64,000 nt of DNA from a bacterium. Its GTDB lineage: Bacteria; JAMCPX01. The number at the start of each line of letters is the position of its first letter. The first letter of the stretch is position 1. This document shows, one piece after another, positions 53,263-61,944 of this stretch. The DNA lies in the NCBI GenBank assembly GCA_021787665.1, contig JAJYLN010000003.1, positions 80,502 through 144,501 on the forward strand, in the 5' to 3' direction. A model generated the notes under the pieces. That model had not been told where the DNA came from, did no database searches, and was given only the letters and a program-made list of their open reading frames with translations. Made by a program: the position numbers and the translations under genes.

Positions 53263-54348
53263 TCAAGCAGATGCGTTGTCTCCGGCGGCCACAGCCCTGC
53301 GGGTATCGAGCCACTTCCTGACGAGCGGGTAAACCTCTGTGGGCGCGTTTTTGCCGAACACCATATCTATGTGCCCGTAGTCCGCGGAAAAACCGTTCAC
53401 CACGGAGAGCTCTACGAAAGCCTTGTCCGGAGACCGGACCTTATCGTATACAGGGGAGGTTGCATCAGACGGGACCAGACCGTCTCCCCTTCCGGCGATG
53501 ACCAGTACAGGCGTCGTGATCTTGTCGAGGTTTTCCGTAATATCGAAGCCGTCAGAAAGCGCAATGCTGTGCTTACCGAGCCATCCGCCGAATTGAGAGA
53601 GCAGCTTCGTGGATATCGGCGTGACCGCATTGTACTGGGCAACCCGTATGATCCTGGTATCCACATTGCGGACGTTCATCTGGGTCTTTACGAATGAGGT
53701 GTTCAGCACCCCGGTGAGGGGGGCAAGGGACCGTGCGAACAGATCGGCGTGTACCCTCGTGGTGAGCCTGAGGAGCGGCCGCAGCTTCACCAGTCTGGAG
53801 AGGTCCTTCGAGGCGCTGAAGCGCACCGGCGACCCCATCGTAACTCCCGCACTTACAAAGCGGTCTCCCCCGGTAAGGAGGTACGCATAGAGCAGCATAC
53901 CTCCCATCGAGTGGCCTATCCAGCACAGCGCCTGTTTCTTCGTTCTGTCCAGGACATGCTCGACGGCGGCCGGGATGTCGCTCTTTACAAAGTCGTCGAA
54001 GCCGAAATCCCAGTTCTGATACTCAATAATGCCCTTGACGTTCGCACCCCGCAGGTTCAGTATCCAGCTATCATAGCCATTATCCGCCATGTAGCGTGCG
54101 AGCGAATAGCCCTCCATAAGATCGAAATTGCGCATGTTCGCGCCGAGCCCATGGCAGAAGAGGACCGGCGTAGCATGGGGATCTGCGCCCCTGGGCGTGT
54201 ACCTGAAGAGCGCTATGCGGACCTTGTCACGCGTCTCTATAAAATGGATCTGGTCGGGTCTATCGTTCAGGGCATACATCCTGGCAATGATCCGTGTATA
54301 GACAATACCGGCAAGGACCACGGCGAACATACCGATAATTGCGTGCAT
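53263..54348 (-). CDS. Alpha/beta hydrolase with N-terminal membrane anchor
   Basis: 361 residues. An N-terminal hydrophobic span (AIIGMFAVVLAGIVYTRII) is likely a membrane anchor or uncleaved signal. The hydrolase fold has the FCHGLGANMRNFDL oxyanion loop, nucleophile elbow CWIGHSMGG (GxSxG) and a late Asp in VLVIAGRGDGLV and His in YGHIDMVFG, completing the triad. It resembles bacterial lipase/PHA-synthase-like esterases. ATG 54348 is preferred over an upstream TTG at 54366. Substrate unknown. tRNA-Pro lies just upstream. Confidence 0.85.
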   Translation of the reverse strand: MHAIIGMFAVVLAGIVYTRIIARMYALNDRPDQIHFIETRDKVRIALFRYTPRGADPHATPVLFCHGLGANMRNFDLMEGYSLARYMADNGYDSWILNLRGANVKGIIEYQNWDFGFDDFVKSDIPAAVEHVLDRTKKQALCWIGHSMGGMLLYAYLLTGGDRFVSAGVTMGSPVRFSASKDLSRLVKLRPLLRLTTRVHADLFARSLAPLTGVLNTSFVKTQMNVRNVDTRIIRVAQYNAVTPISTKLLSQFGGWLGKHSIALSDGFDITENLDKITTPVLVIAGRGDGLVPSDATSPVYDKVRSPDKAFVELSVVNGFSADYGHIDMVFGKNAPTEVYPLVRKWLDTRRAVAAGDNASA

Positions 54349-54390
54349 GCCGGTACTGGAGCACAATTTTCGGCAGAAAACAATAAGTAC

Positions 54391-54468
54391 TGGTCGGGGC
54401 GATAGGATTTGAACCTACGACACCTTGGCCCCAAACCAAGTGCTCTATCCAGGCTGAGCTACGCCCCG
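54391..54468 (-). tRNA. tRNA-Pro (TGG)
   Basis: Minus strand. Acceptor CGGGGCG pairs with CGCCCCG, D-arm GCTC/GAGC, anticodon stem CTTGG/CCAAG with loop TTTGGGG (anticodon TGG), T-loop TTCAAAT, discriminator A and an encoded CCA (54393-54391). Contrast tRNA-Asn at 35.4 kb, which lacks the encoded CCA. Confidence 0.97.
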
Positions 54469-54701
54469 CTATCAGCCTCATAGCACACTCAGCCTTTCAT
54501 GCCTACACTATTTATATATTTTAAGGAATAACCCCCGGTAGGGGCAGTATCCCGGATTTGTGACCATTTCAACGGAGGCCAGCCGGTACGGTGTAGGGTC
54601 GGGGCTCCTAGCACGATAGCTCGCATCTGTTATCGAAATCCCGTGGCGTTGTATGCGGGGAAGATTTGCAATAATCAGTCGAAAGGGACTATAGATCCGC
54701 T

Positions 54702-55418
54702 ATGGACAGGAAGCGGAAGGCTCCCCTTATCGGTATCACGCCGGACTCGGATGAGGTGCATGACAAGCGTGCCTATTTTGTCTACCGGTCGTATGCAGAC
54801 GCAGTCGAGAAGTACGGAGGCATCCCCGTACTCCTGACGTACACCTCCGGCGTAAAGGAACTTGCCGACTGGATGGACGGCCTGGTCATCACCGGCGGGA
54901 ACTTCGATATACCCCCGGCAATGTATGGGGAAGAGCCCCTCGCGCGGCTCAGGGAGATGCCGGAAAGGACGGCATTCGAATCAGCCCTCTACCTAGAGTC
55001 CCTGAAAAGGCGGCTCCCGGTCCTCGGGATATGTGGCGGCTGTCAGTTGATAAACGTGGTGGCCGGCGGCAGCCTCTATCAGGACATAGCGCACCAGTCC
55101 CGTCCGAGAGGCGGTCATCCTGTCGATCATGCGAGAGGCACCCACCGGATCGCCGTAGGGCCACACACGACCCTTGCTCAGGTCTTGAAACGCACGAGGG
55201 CCCTCACCAACACGAGCCACCATCAGGCGGTAAAGGATGCCGGCAGGGGGGTCGTGGTCTCGGCACACGCGTCCGACGGTGTCCCGGAGGCAATCGAACT
55301 GAATGAATTTCCGAACGTGCTCGGCGTTCAGTGGCATCCGGAGAGGATGGGTGCAGGGATGTTGTCGATTTACGGGTGGCTCGTTGCCAGGGCACGGGAA
55401 TATACGAACAGGAGGTAA
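54702..55418 (+). CDS. Gamma-glutamyl-gamma-aminobutyrate hydrolase-type amidotransferase (peptidase C26)
   Basis: A 238-residue class I glutamine amidotransferase-like hydrolase. It shows GLVITGGNFDIPPAMYG, the nucleophile Cys in LGICGGCQLINV, and the His in LGVQWHPERM with a Glu following, plus TSHHQAVKDAG; this combination is typical of PuuD-like enzymes acting on gamma-glutamyl compounds. No biosynthetic partner is adjacent. It is preceded by a 230 bp region (54472-54701) without recognisable elements. Confidence 0.86.
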   Translation: MDRKRKAPLIGITPDSDEVHDKRAYFVYRSYADAVEKYGGIPVLLTYTSGVKELADWMDGLVITGGNFDIPPAMYGEEPLARLREMPERTAFESALYLESLKRRLPVLGICGGCQLINVVAGGSLYQDIAHQSRPRGGHPVDHARGTHRIAVGPHTTLAQVLKRTRALTNTSHHQAVKDAGRGVVVSAHASDGVPEAIELNEFPNVLGVQWHPERMGAGMLSIYGWLVARAREYTNRR

Positions 55419-55454
55419 GGGCACTCCCTCACGATCGCCTTGACAAGGACTTTA

Positions 55455-55475
55455 TAATGATTGACAATTCATTCA
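55455..55475. promoter_or_regulatory. Candidate operator of the TetR/etf operon
   Basis: TAATGA-N8-TCATTCA: arms AATGA/TCATT are a perfect inverted repeat, and the right half TCATTCA resembles half-sites of FadR-type TetR regulators of Bacillus (TGAATGA...TCATTCA). It ends 16 bp before the regulator start codon, a fitting place for autorepression. Confidence 0.4.
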
Positions 55476-55491
55476 CTATTACCTTTTCTGT

Positions 55492-56154
55492 ATGAAAAAG
55501 ATTTTTAACCACGGAAAGAACGATAAGCACGAGCAGATAATCCGGGCGGCCATCAAGACCTTCGCGAGGAAGGGCTTTTACAATACCCGGATATCGGACA
55601 TCGCCAAGGAGGCGAACGTGGCCGACGGAACGATCTACCTATACTTCAAGAACAAGGACACGCTGCTGGTGTCCCTGTTCGAGGAGAGCATGGACCGGAT
55701 CATAGGGATGGTAAAAGGGAGGCTCTCGCACATCAGCGATCCCATCGAAAAGCTCTGCGCTTTCATCGAGATGCACTTCGAGCTTATCAGGAAGGACAAG
55801 TTCCTCGCTGAGGTCATTTCCGTTGAGCTGAGACAGAGCAACAAGTTCATAAAAGAGTATAAGAACATTAAGTTCAAGGAGTACCTCAACATCATATCCG
55901 GCATCATACGCGAGGCACAGGAAAAGGGACGTGTTGCCAAACATCTCATGCCCGGCATATTGAAGAGGATAGTGTTCGGTGCGCTCGACGAGCTCACCCT
56001 GATCTGGGTCCTTGCCGGGGATTCGAAATATACAATCGAGAACCTCCGCAGGGACGCCACGGAGGCCCTGATTCATGGCATAGCATTAAAAAATAACCCT
56101 AGAGGAGGTAACAGTGAAGATCCTGGTAACGATAAAAAGAGTAAGCGATCCTGA
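55492..56154 (+). CDS. TetR/AcrR-family regulator (FadR-like)
   Basis: 220 residues. The N-terminal HTH is typical of TetR: IRAAIKTFARKGFYNTRISD then IAKEANVADGTIYLYFKNKD. The C-terminal ligand domain is like those of fatty-acid-responsive regulators. It directly precedes etfB and overlaps it by 41 bp, so it very likely controls etfBA and the iron-sulfur oxidoreductase, perhaps responding to acyl-CoA. No ribosome binding site is seen at ATG 55492. Confidence 0.9.
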   Translation: MKKIFNHGKNDKHEQIIRAAIKTFARKGFYNTRISDIAKEANVADGTIYLYFKNKDTLLVSLFEESMDRIIGMVKGRLSHISDPIEKLCAFIEMHFELIRKDKFLAEVISVELRQSNKFIKEYKNIKFKEYLNIISGIIREAQEKGRVAKHLMPGILKRIVFGALDELTLIWVLAGDSKYTIENLRRDATEALIHGIALKNNPRGGNSEDPGNDKKSKRS

Positions 56155-56866
56155 AGCAAAGCTCAAGATACGGCCGGACGGGACGGGGATTCAGACGGAG
56201 GGGGTAAAGTTCGTCGTGAACCCGTTCGACGAGATCGCCGTGGAAGAGGCGCTGCGCATAAAAGAGAAGCATACCGGCGAGGTCGTGGTGGTATCGATCG
56301 GCGACAAGGTCGTTACCGAGCAGATACGGGCGGCCCTCGCGATGGGCGTGGACCGGGGCATATTCGTGAACTATACCGGCAGCTACGACTCCTATGACGT
56401 CGCGGGCATCCTCGCGAAAGTGGTGGAGCAGGAGCAGCCGGACATCATCATCCTCGGGAAACAGGCCGTTGACGACGATATGGGCCAGGCGGGCTTCATG
56501 CTCGCGGAGATGCTTGGCTACCCGCAGGCTGCCTTTGCCTCCAAGGTAGAGATAAGCGATGACAAGAAGACTGCAAAGGTCACGAGGGAAATCGATGGTG
56601 GGCTGGAGACAAAAGAGGTCGGCCTCCCGTGTATTATCACTGCAGATCTCAGGCTGAACACGCCCCGGTACGCGTCTCTGCCGAACATCATGAAGGCAAA
56701 GCAGAAGCCCGTAAAAGAGGTCACGGTCGATGCGCTGGGCGCCGTGGTCAAGCCGCACGTTACGATCAAAAAGCTTACCGAGCCCCCTAAAAGAAAGGGC
56801 GGTGTCAAGGTTGAATCTGTCCAGGACCTCGTCGGTAAGCTGAAGAACGAAGCAAAGGTGCTATAA
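56114..56866 (+). CDS. etfB: Electron transfer flavoprotein beta subunit
   Basis: Binds AMP or FAD and pairs with EtfA. The 250 residues begin MKILVTIKRVSDPEAKLKI and show FVVNPFDEIAVEEALRIKE, GKQAVDDDMGQAGFML and the signature with VTREIDGG. The GTG at 56114 has AGAGGAGG just upstream, inside the end of the TetR gene. Etf collects electrons from acyl-CoA dehydrogenases. Confidence 0.95.
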   Translation: MKILVTIKRVSDPEAKLKIRPDGTGIQTEGVKFVVNPFDEIAVEEALRIKEKHTGEVVVVSIGDKVVTEQIRAALAMGVDRGIFVNYTGSYDSYDVAGILAKVVEQEQPDIIILGKQAVDDDMGQAGFMLAEMLGYPQAAFASKVEISDDKKTAKVTREIDGGLETKEVGLPCIITADLRLNTPRYASLPNIMKAKQKPVKEVTVDALGAVVKPHVTIKKLTEPPKRKGGVKVESVQDLVGKLKNEAKVL

Positions 56867-56877
56867 AGGAGGCCACC

Positions 56878-57855
56878 ATGGGAAATGTAATAATCATATG
56901 CGAACATAAGAACGGAGAGCTTGTGAAGCAGGGCCTTTCTGCAGTAAAGGCGGGCATCGATGTTGCAAAAGGAACCGGCGGGAAGTCCTGCATATTGGTG
57001 ATGGGCTCCGGCATGGACAGCGTTAAGGAATCCGCATCCCATTACGGGACCGACATGGTGCTGCTCGTCGATGATCCCGCTCTTGCGGGATATACCGCAG
57101 AGGCGTACACGATCGCCGCACACGAGGCTATCAAGTCAATGCAGGCCAGCCTCGTACTCTCGACGACCTCCGCGTTCTCGAAAGAACTCCTGCCGCGACT
57201 GGCCGTACGGCTGAAGGCGGGCATGGTCTCGGACGTCCTGTCGATAAGCACGGACGGCGGCAAGGCCTCAGGATTCTCAAGGGCGATGTGGGCAGGGAGC
57301 ATGGTGTCCGATGTCTCGGTCGACGGGGAGGTCATTATCGCGACTGTACGGGGCACCGCGTTCGAGCACGCACCGAGGGTCGACACGGCCTCCGAGGTCA
57401 AGCAGGTCAGCGTGACGATCAACACACAGGCGCTCAGGGCAAAGCAGCTCGAGGTCCTGGAACACAAGTCTACGAGGCCCCAGCTTGCGGACGCCGGCAT
57501 CATTGTCTCTGGTGGAAGGGGACTGAAGGGGCCGGACGGCTTCAAGATCATAGAGAAGCTCGCAGATCTGCTCGGTGCCGCGGTCGGAGCATCGAGGGCA
57601 GCGGTCGATGCCGGCTGGGTGCCGAACGACCTCCAGGTAGGGCAGACCGGCAAGATAGTCGCCCCGGGGCTGTACATAGCAGTCGGCATATCAGGCGCTA
57701 TACAGCATGTGGCCGGCATGAAGGACTCGAAGACGATCGTCGCTATCAACAAGGATCCGGACGCGCCTATTTTTCAGATAGCTGATTACGGACTCGTTGC
57801 AGACTTTGCCAAGGCAGTACCGGAGCTGGTCGAAGAAATCAAAAAGGTAAAGTAG
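56878..57855 (+). CDS. etfA: Electron transfer flavoprotein alpha subunit
   Basis: 325 residues with the N-terminal domain (VIIICEHKNGELVKQGL) and a C-terminal FAD domain: VSGGRGLKGPDGFKIIEKLA, GASRAAVDAGWVPNDLQVGQ, TGKIVAPGLYIAVGISGAIQ. AAAGGAGGCCACC precedes the ATG, 11 bp after etfB. No extra ferredoxin domain is present, so it is not the CarE/bifurcating form with clusters; bifurcation cannot be judged from sequence. Confidence 0.96.
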   Translation: MGNVIIICEHKNGELVKQGLSAVKAGIDVAKGTGGKSCILVMGSGMDSVKESASHYGTDMVLLVDDPALAGYTAEAYTIAAHEAIKSMQASLVLSTTSAFSKELLPRLAVRLKAGMVSDVLSISTDGGKASGFSRAMWAGSMVSDVSVDGEVIIATVRGTAFEHAPRVDTASEVKQVSVTINTQALRAKQLEVLEHKSTRPQLADAGIIVSGGRGLKGPDGFKIIEKLADLLGAAVGASRAAVDAGWVPNDLQVGQTGKIVAPGLYIAVGISGAIQHVAGMKDSKTIVAINKDPDAPIFQIADYGLVADFAKAVPELVEEIKKVK

Positions 57856-57884
57856 AAACTATCAACGGGATACGGGGTACAGGT

Positions 57885-57912
57885 GTAAGGGCAATTCATG
57901 AATTGCCCCTAC
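57885..57912. repeat. Palindromic intergenic repeat, copy 2
   Basis: GTAAGGGCAATTCATG and its complement AATTGCCCCTAC form a 28-bp near-perfect palindrome between etfA and the iron-sulfur oxidoreductase. Outer arms match copy 1 at 7995-8018 while the centre differs, as expected of a dispersed repeat family. Confidence 0.6.
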
Positions 57913-57927
57913 GGAGCAGGAGGTAAT

Positions 57928-60012
57928 ATGAGCACGACGCTTGCAGTGAACGCGATACTTGTGGCGCTGGCAATGGCGGCCTCGTTCGGCTATTTCTTTT
58001 ATAAGGTCATCACTCTGGCGAGGTTTGTCCTGCTGGGCAAGCCGGAGAACAGGTTCGATCGAATCGGCACGAGACTATGGAGGATGATACGAAACGCAAT
58101 CTTCCAGCTCGCCAACTTCAAGAGACCTAAGGGCGACATCCTCTATGCCGGCATCATGCATTTCATGATCTTCTGGGGGTTTATGATACTGCTCGCCGGC
58201 GAGATAGAGATACTTGCCGGCGGACTGGTGCCTGGCTTTACCTTCAAGTTCCTCGGGTACCCGCTCTACAACATATTCATATTCTCGCAGGACTTTATGG
58301 CCACAGCGGTCCTCATGGCGATAGTGATGTCCCTTGCTCGGAGGTTTGTCGAGCACCCGGCAAAGCTCAACTACCACTTCGGCTCCTATCTGATACTCGG
58401 GCTCATCACCGGCCTCATGTTGACCCTTTTCGCCATGAACGTCAGCAATGGGGTCAACCCGGAAGAGCCCGTGCACGGCGCGGTAAACTGGATGCTGTTC
58501 GCGGGCTCTTACATAAGGCTCTTCCATGTTACCCGACCGATTCCCCACGTCGCTTACGAGGCAATCTGGTGGTCGCATGTCCTTATGCTGCTGTTCTTCC
58601 TTGACTTCATACCGAACTCGAAGCATCTGCACCTGCTCGGCGCGATACCGAACAACTTCTTCGTGAATCTTTCGGGCAAATCTATGCAGCTCCAGTCCAT
58701 ACATTTCGAGGCAGAAGGCGTCGAGACCTTCGGCGTGTCGAAGTTCGAGGAGTTCACCTGGAAACAGTTGCTGGACGGCCCTGCATGCACGGAGTGCGGC
58801 AGGTGCACGGCAGACTGTCCCGCATGGAACACGGGCAAAAGCCTATCCCCGCGGGAGATTATCCTGAACATCAAAGAGAACATGAAGGCGAACGGCCCGA
58901 AGCTCGTGAGACTGAAGCATGATGAGAAGCTCCCGGACGACCAGAGGGTGGCCCTCCTCGCGGACGAGGCAGAGGGGGAGAAGCGGCTGGCCGCGAGGAA
59001 AGAAGACCCCATGGCCCATGGCACCTCGACGTCCCTGTCGCCGCAAGAGCTGTGGGCGTGTACGACCTGCGGCGCATGCCAGCAGATTTGCCCGGTCTAC
59101 AATGAGCACATCCGGGCCATCGTGGACATGAGAAGGTACCTCGTAATGACAGAGAGCAAGATGCCGCAGGAGCTTTCCGCGACCTTCAGGAACAACGATA
59201 CCAACGGCAATCCGTGGGGTCTGGGCTCGGATGCAAGGCTTGACTGGGCCGAGGGCCTCGGGGTCAAGACGATACAGGAGCTGCCGGACGCAGAGATCCT
59301 CTACTGGGTCGGCTGTGCCGGGGCCTACGACGACAGGAACAAGAAGATCGCAACAGCCTTCGTAAAGATCCTGCAGGCTGCCGGCGTCAGGTTCGCCGTA
59401 CTGGGCCAGGAAGAAACGTGCTGCGGCGACTGGGTACGGAGGGCGGGCAACGAATACGCGTTCCAGGCGCTCGCAAAGCAGAACGTTGAGACTTTCAAGA
59501 AATACAATATCAAGCGGATCGTAACAGTATGCCCGCACGGCTATTATACGATCAAGCACGACTACCCGGAGTTCGGCGGTAACTACGAGGTCTTCCATCA
59601 CTCGCAGTTCATTAACCAGCTCATTCATGAAGGCAGAATCAAGCTCACCAAGCCGCTCGCCAAGACGGTCACGTACCATGACTCCTGCTACCTCGGCAGG
59701 CACAATAACATCTATAACGAGCCAAGGAATGCTCTTGCCTCGGTCCCGCAGGTACAGTTGAAGGAAATGAACCGCAGCTTCGATAATAGTTTCTGCTGCG
59801 GCGCCGGCGGCGCGCGGATGTGGCTCGAGGAAAAGGAGGGCGATCGTATCAACCGAGTGAGGACCGCTGAGGCCCTGGCATGCAGCCCGGACGTCATCGC
59901 GACCGCGTGTCCGTTCTGCATGACCATGATCGATGACGGCGTCAAGGACAAGGGCGCCGAGGACAACGTCAAGGTGCTCGACATAGCCGAAGTAGTCCAG
60001 CGGGCAATGTAG
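57928..60012 (+). CDS. Membrane-bound (Fe-S)-binding oxidoreductase, ETF partner
   Basis: 694 residues. Residues ~1-260 carry NarI-like transmembrane helices with His candidates for haem (YAGIMHFMIFWGFMILLAG). Residues ~300-420 have two 4Fe-4S motifs: CTECGRCTADCPAW and CTTCGACQQICPVY. Two CCG domains follow (TCCGDWVRRAGNE, FCCGAGGARMWLEE). This architecture is associated with etfBA and is thought to pass ETF electrons to menaquinone. ATG 57928 has GGAGGTAAT upstream; the ORF extends to 57898 across the palindrome. A terminator follows. Confidence 0.93.
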   Translation: MSTTLAVNAILVALAMAASFGYFFYKVITLARFVLLGKPENRFDRIGTRLWRMIRNAIFQLANFKRPKGDILYAGIMHFMIFWGFMILLAGEIEILAGGLVPGFTFKFLGYPLYNIFIFSQDFMATAVLMAIVMSLARRFVEHPAKLNYHFGSYLILGLITGLMLTLFAMNVSNGVNPEEPVHGAVNWMLFAGSYIRLFHVTRPIPHVAYEAIWWSHVLMLLFFLDFIPNSKHLHLLGAIPNNFFVNLSGKSMQLQSIHFEAEGVETFGVSKFEEFTWKQLLDGPACTECGRCTADCPAWNTGKSLSPREIILNIKENMKANGPKLVRLKHDEKLPDDQRVALLADEAEGEKRLAARKEDPMAHGTSTSLSPQELWACTTCGACQQICPVYNEHIRAIVDMRRYLVMTESKMPQELSATFRNNDTNGNPWGLGSDARLDWAEGLGVKTIQELPDAEILYWVGCAGAYDDRNKKIATAFVKILQAAGVRFAVLGQEETCCGDWVRRAGNEYAFQALAKQNVETFKKYNIKRIVTVCPHGYYTIKHDYPEFGGNYEVFHHSQFINQLIHEGRIKLTKPLAKTVTYHDSCYLGRHNNIYNEPRNALASVPQVQLKEMNRSFDNSFCCGAGGARMWLEEKEGDRINRVRTAEALACSPDVIATACPFCMTMIDDGVKDKGAEDNVKVLDIAEVVQRAM

Positions 60013-60049
60013 ACCCCGTACAACTGCCGCCTTTTCATGCTATCCCTAC

Positions 60050-60079
60050 AGGGGCTGGGTTAAACCAGCCCCTTTCTTT
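60050..60079 (+). terminator. Rho-independent terminator of the etf operon
   Basis: AGGGGCTGG-GTTAAA-CCAGCCCCT stem-loop followed by TTCTTTA, 38 bp after the oxidoreductase stop codon. Perfect 9-bp stem. Confidence 0.82.
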
Positions 60080-60163
60080 AACCCTCAAAACGCACGGCAA
60101 CGGGAAATATCACGCAGGAATTTGCCGTTGCCCGATTCAATAGTTATATTTTAAAATAAAAGA

Positions 60164-61057
60164 ATGGAGATCAAGGCTATGGACCCTATGAACCCGATGA
60201 ACCGTATGCACATGATCAAGTCCAAAATAGATTCCCTGACCGGCGGCAGCATATCTGAGTCGCACCATTACTGGTGCGCGACGTGCAAGAAATTTTTTGT
60301 GCTCGACTCGCCGCAGTGTCCGTACATGTCCGGCATGTGCGTCAACACACCGATCGCGGTCGAAAACCTTGCACCCGAGAGCACGGAAGCGCTCGAGATA
60401 TTTGGTCTGTTCTACCCGAAAATATCCCAGAAGATATTAAGCAGCGTTATCCATGACCGATACCAGGAAACCGGCAGACGGCTGGCGGAGATCTATCTCG
60501 ATTTCCTGAAAGGATGGAAATTCGACATCTCTGAGCAGCCTTTGCAAACCGTCAAAAGTTTCATCATTCTTTTGACGGGCTGCGAGACCGCCCAGCGGAT
60601 CAACGAAAGATCCCTAACGTTCGTTCTGATGGATGCCGGAAAGATCTGGGATAAGGGCACGATCAAAGACATACTCACCGGAGGCCTCGCCTATTTAAAA
60701 GAGGCGCTCATGATTAAACAAGAGCCGGGTTTGGATTTTATCGACATTCTGGGAGAAAAGGAGGTCGGAAAATATTACTGTTCGAAATGCGGCATGCTGT
60801 TCGAGTTCGGCTTGCGCCGCGACCGTGTAACGTGCCCGCTCATGTCCCAGAAATGCATGTTCGATCCCCAGCACATAGACAACACGGACTACACGCCCGA
60901 CAGGCTCCTGAAACAGCTCGAAATCACACCGGCTATTTACCAGCGCTTTATACGGAGCGTTGTTCAAGGGCCGGCTCCATCCGATACTATCGGCCGGATC
61001 CTGAAGGAATGGAAGATCACGGACAGACTGGACGAGTTTATGAAAATACTGGTATAG
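60164..61057 (+). CDS. Hypothetical protein with two Cys clusters
   Basis: A 297-residue protein I do not recognise. It has two related cysteine groups: WCATCKKFFVLDSPQCPYMSGMC-like near residue 38 and YCSKCGMLFEFGL...CPLMSQKC near residue 207, each C-x2-C then C-P-x-M-x(2)-x-C, so an internal duplication of a metal-binding motif is likely. The parts between are helical. The N-terminus is Met-rich (MDPMNPMNRMHM), giving starts at 60164 or 60179; GGAG lies before 60179. No signal peptide. It stands alone after the etf terminator. Confidence 0.7.
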   Translation: MEIKAMDPMNPMNRMHMIKSKIDSLTGGSISESHHYWCATCKKFFVLDSPQCPYMSGMCVNTPIAVENLAPESTEALEIFGLFYPKISQKILSSVIHDRYQETGRRLAEIYLDFLKGWKFDISEQPLQTVKSFIILLTGCETAQRINERSLTFVLMDAGKIWDKGTIKDILTGGLAYLKEALMIKQEPGLDFIDILGEKEVGKYYCSKCGMLFEFGLRRDRVTCPLMSQKCMFDPQHIDNTDYTPDRLLKQLEITPAIYQRFIRSVVQGPAPSDTIGRILKEWKITDRLDEFMKILV

Positions 61058-61197
61058 CAGCGACTGAGGGGATACAAGAGCAATGCTCTGCATAGCTTGC
61101 AGAAAAGCATCTGCGGAGCGCCAGGGGCTGACTACGGGCTCGTCTTAACGAGAGAGGGGCAGGCGTCAAACAGGGCCGCGGTAGAGGGATGTACAGA

Positions 61198-61548
61198 TTA
61201 TGACTTGATAGCGCAGGCCCCGAACCCGTCCCACTCACTCACCGGCCTTTCCGAAGTGATGACGAACAGGCCGCTGGCCCGGCAGGAGATCCTGACCCGG
61301 CCGGCACGTGTGTAGGTCTGTCTGCTCAGGACGAAGGTCACACCTCCGATCTTCTCCACCAGATCGTCTCCCCTGGCCTCATCGAGACGCAGCCCCAGAG
61401 AGACGTCGCAGCACCCGGAAGACATAAGCTCGATGCGGACAGCACTGCGATTTCCCTTACCCACCAATTCTTCCGCGACGGCCTCGCATACGCCAGGATC
61501 AGTCGTTATCGCCGTCTCTTTCCTGTCGGCGTCCTTTCCGACTGTCAT
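61198..61548 (-). CDS. HesB/IscA-like protein with a CC motif
   Basis: A 116-residue protein resembling the A-type iron-sulfur carrier fold: IELMSSGCCDVSLGLRL corresponds to the first Cys region, and the C-terminal half ends in ERPVSEWDGFGACAIKS. It has a vicinal Cys-Cys and one late Cys, unlike the classic C-x(n)-CxC of IscA. GGAAGG precedes ATG 61548. Function unproven. The gap 61058-61197 has no feature I can support. Confidence 0.6.
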   Translation of the reverse strand: MTVGKDADRKETAITTDPGVCEAVAEELVGKGNRSAVRIELMSSGCCDVSLGLRLDEARGDDLVEKIGGVTFVLSRQTYTRAGRVRISCRASGLFVITSERPVSEWDGFGACAIKS

Positions 61549-61605
61549 AAGCGTCCCTTCCGCAAGGGAATGCTGTACAGAATCGACGTATGCGGCATAA
61601 ACGGA

Positions 61606-61944
61606 TCAGTCCAGCTTAATGATCCTGTTCTCAATCATAAAGTAGAATATCTCCCTCGTGTATTCGTCCGGCGTCATCTCGAAGCTGTCGAAGTCGAAGA
61701 GCGTCATCAGCACGTCCTTCAGCTCCTCGATGCCCTCCGGCTTCTCTTTCTGCATGGCCTCCACGATCACCCACTCATCGCTCTCTCTGGGGAACGGGTT
61801 TTTAATACATTGTACGGTAAAGTGGATGTGCTGGAGCTCGCTCTCGTCTATACCCAGATCATCAGCATACTCATCGAGTTCTTCGCCGTCGTAGAGATCG
61901 AAGTCACTTCCCGTACCGTCATCGTACTTCTTCTTATCGTCCAT
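61606..61944 (-). CDS. Small acidic hypothetical protein
   Basis: 112 residues with an unusually acidic N-terminus (MDDKKKYDDGTGSDFDLYDG) and a helical rest including WVIVEAMQKEKPEGIEELKD. AAGGAGG precedes the ATG. It overlaps the mqnA 3' end by 11 bp, so it belongs to the mqnE-mqnA operon. No family recognised. Confidence 0.65.
   Translation of the reverse strand: MDDKKKYDDGTGSDFDLYDGEELDEYADDLGIDESELQHIHFTVQCIKNPFPRESDEWVIVEAMQKEKPEGIEELKDVLMTLFDFDSFEMTPDEYTREIFYFMIENRIIKLD

Noticed and set aside
54536-54615. Third copy of the GGGGC palindrome
   Set aside because: Only the GTAGGGGC half is present; no complementary arm follows.
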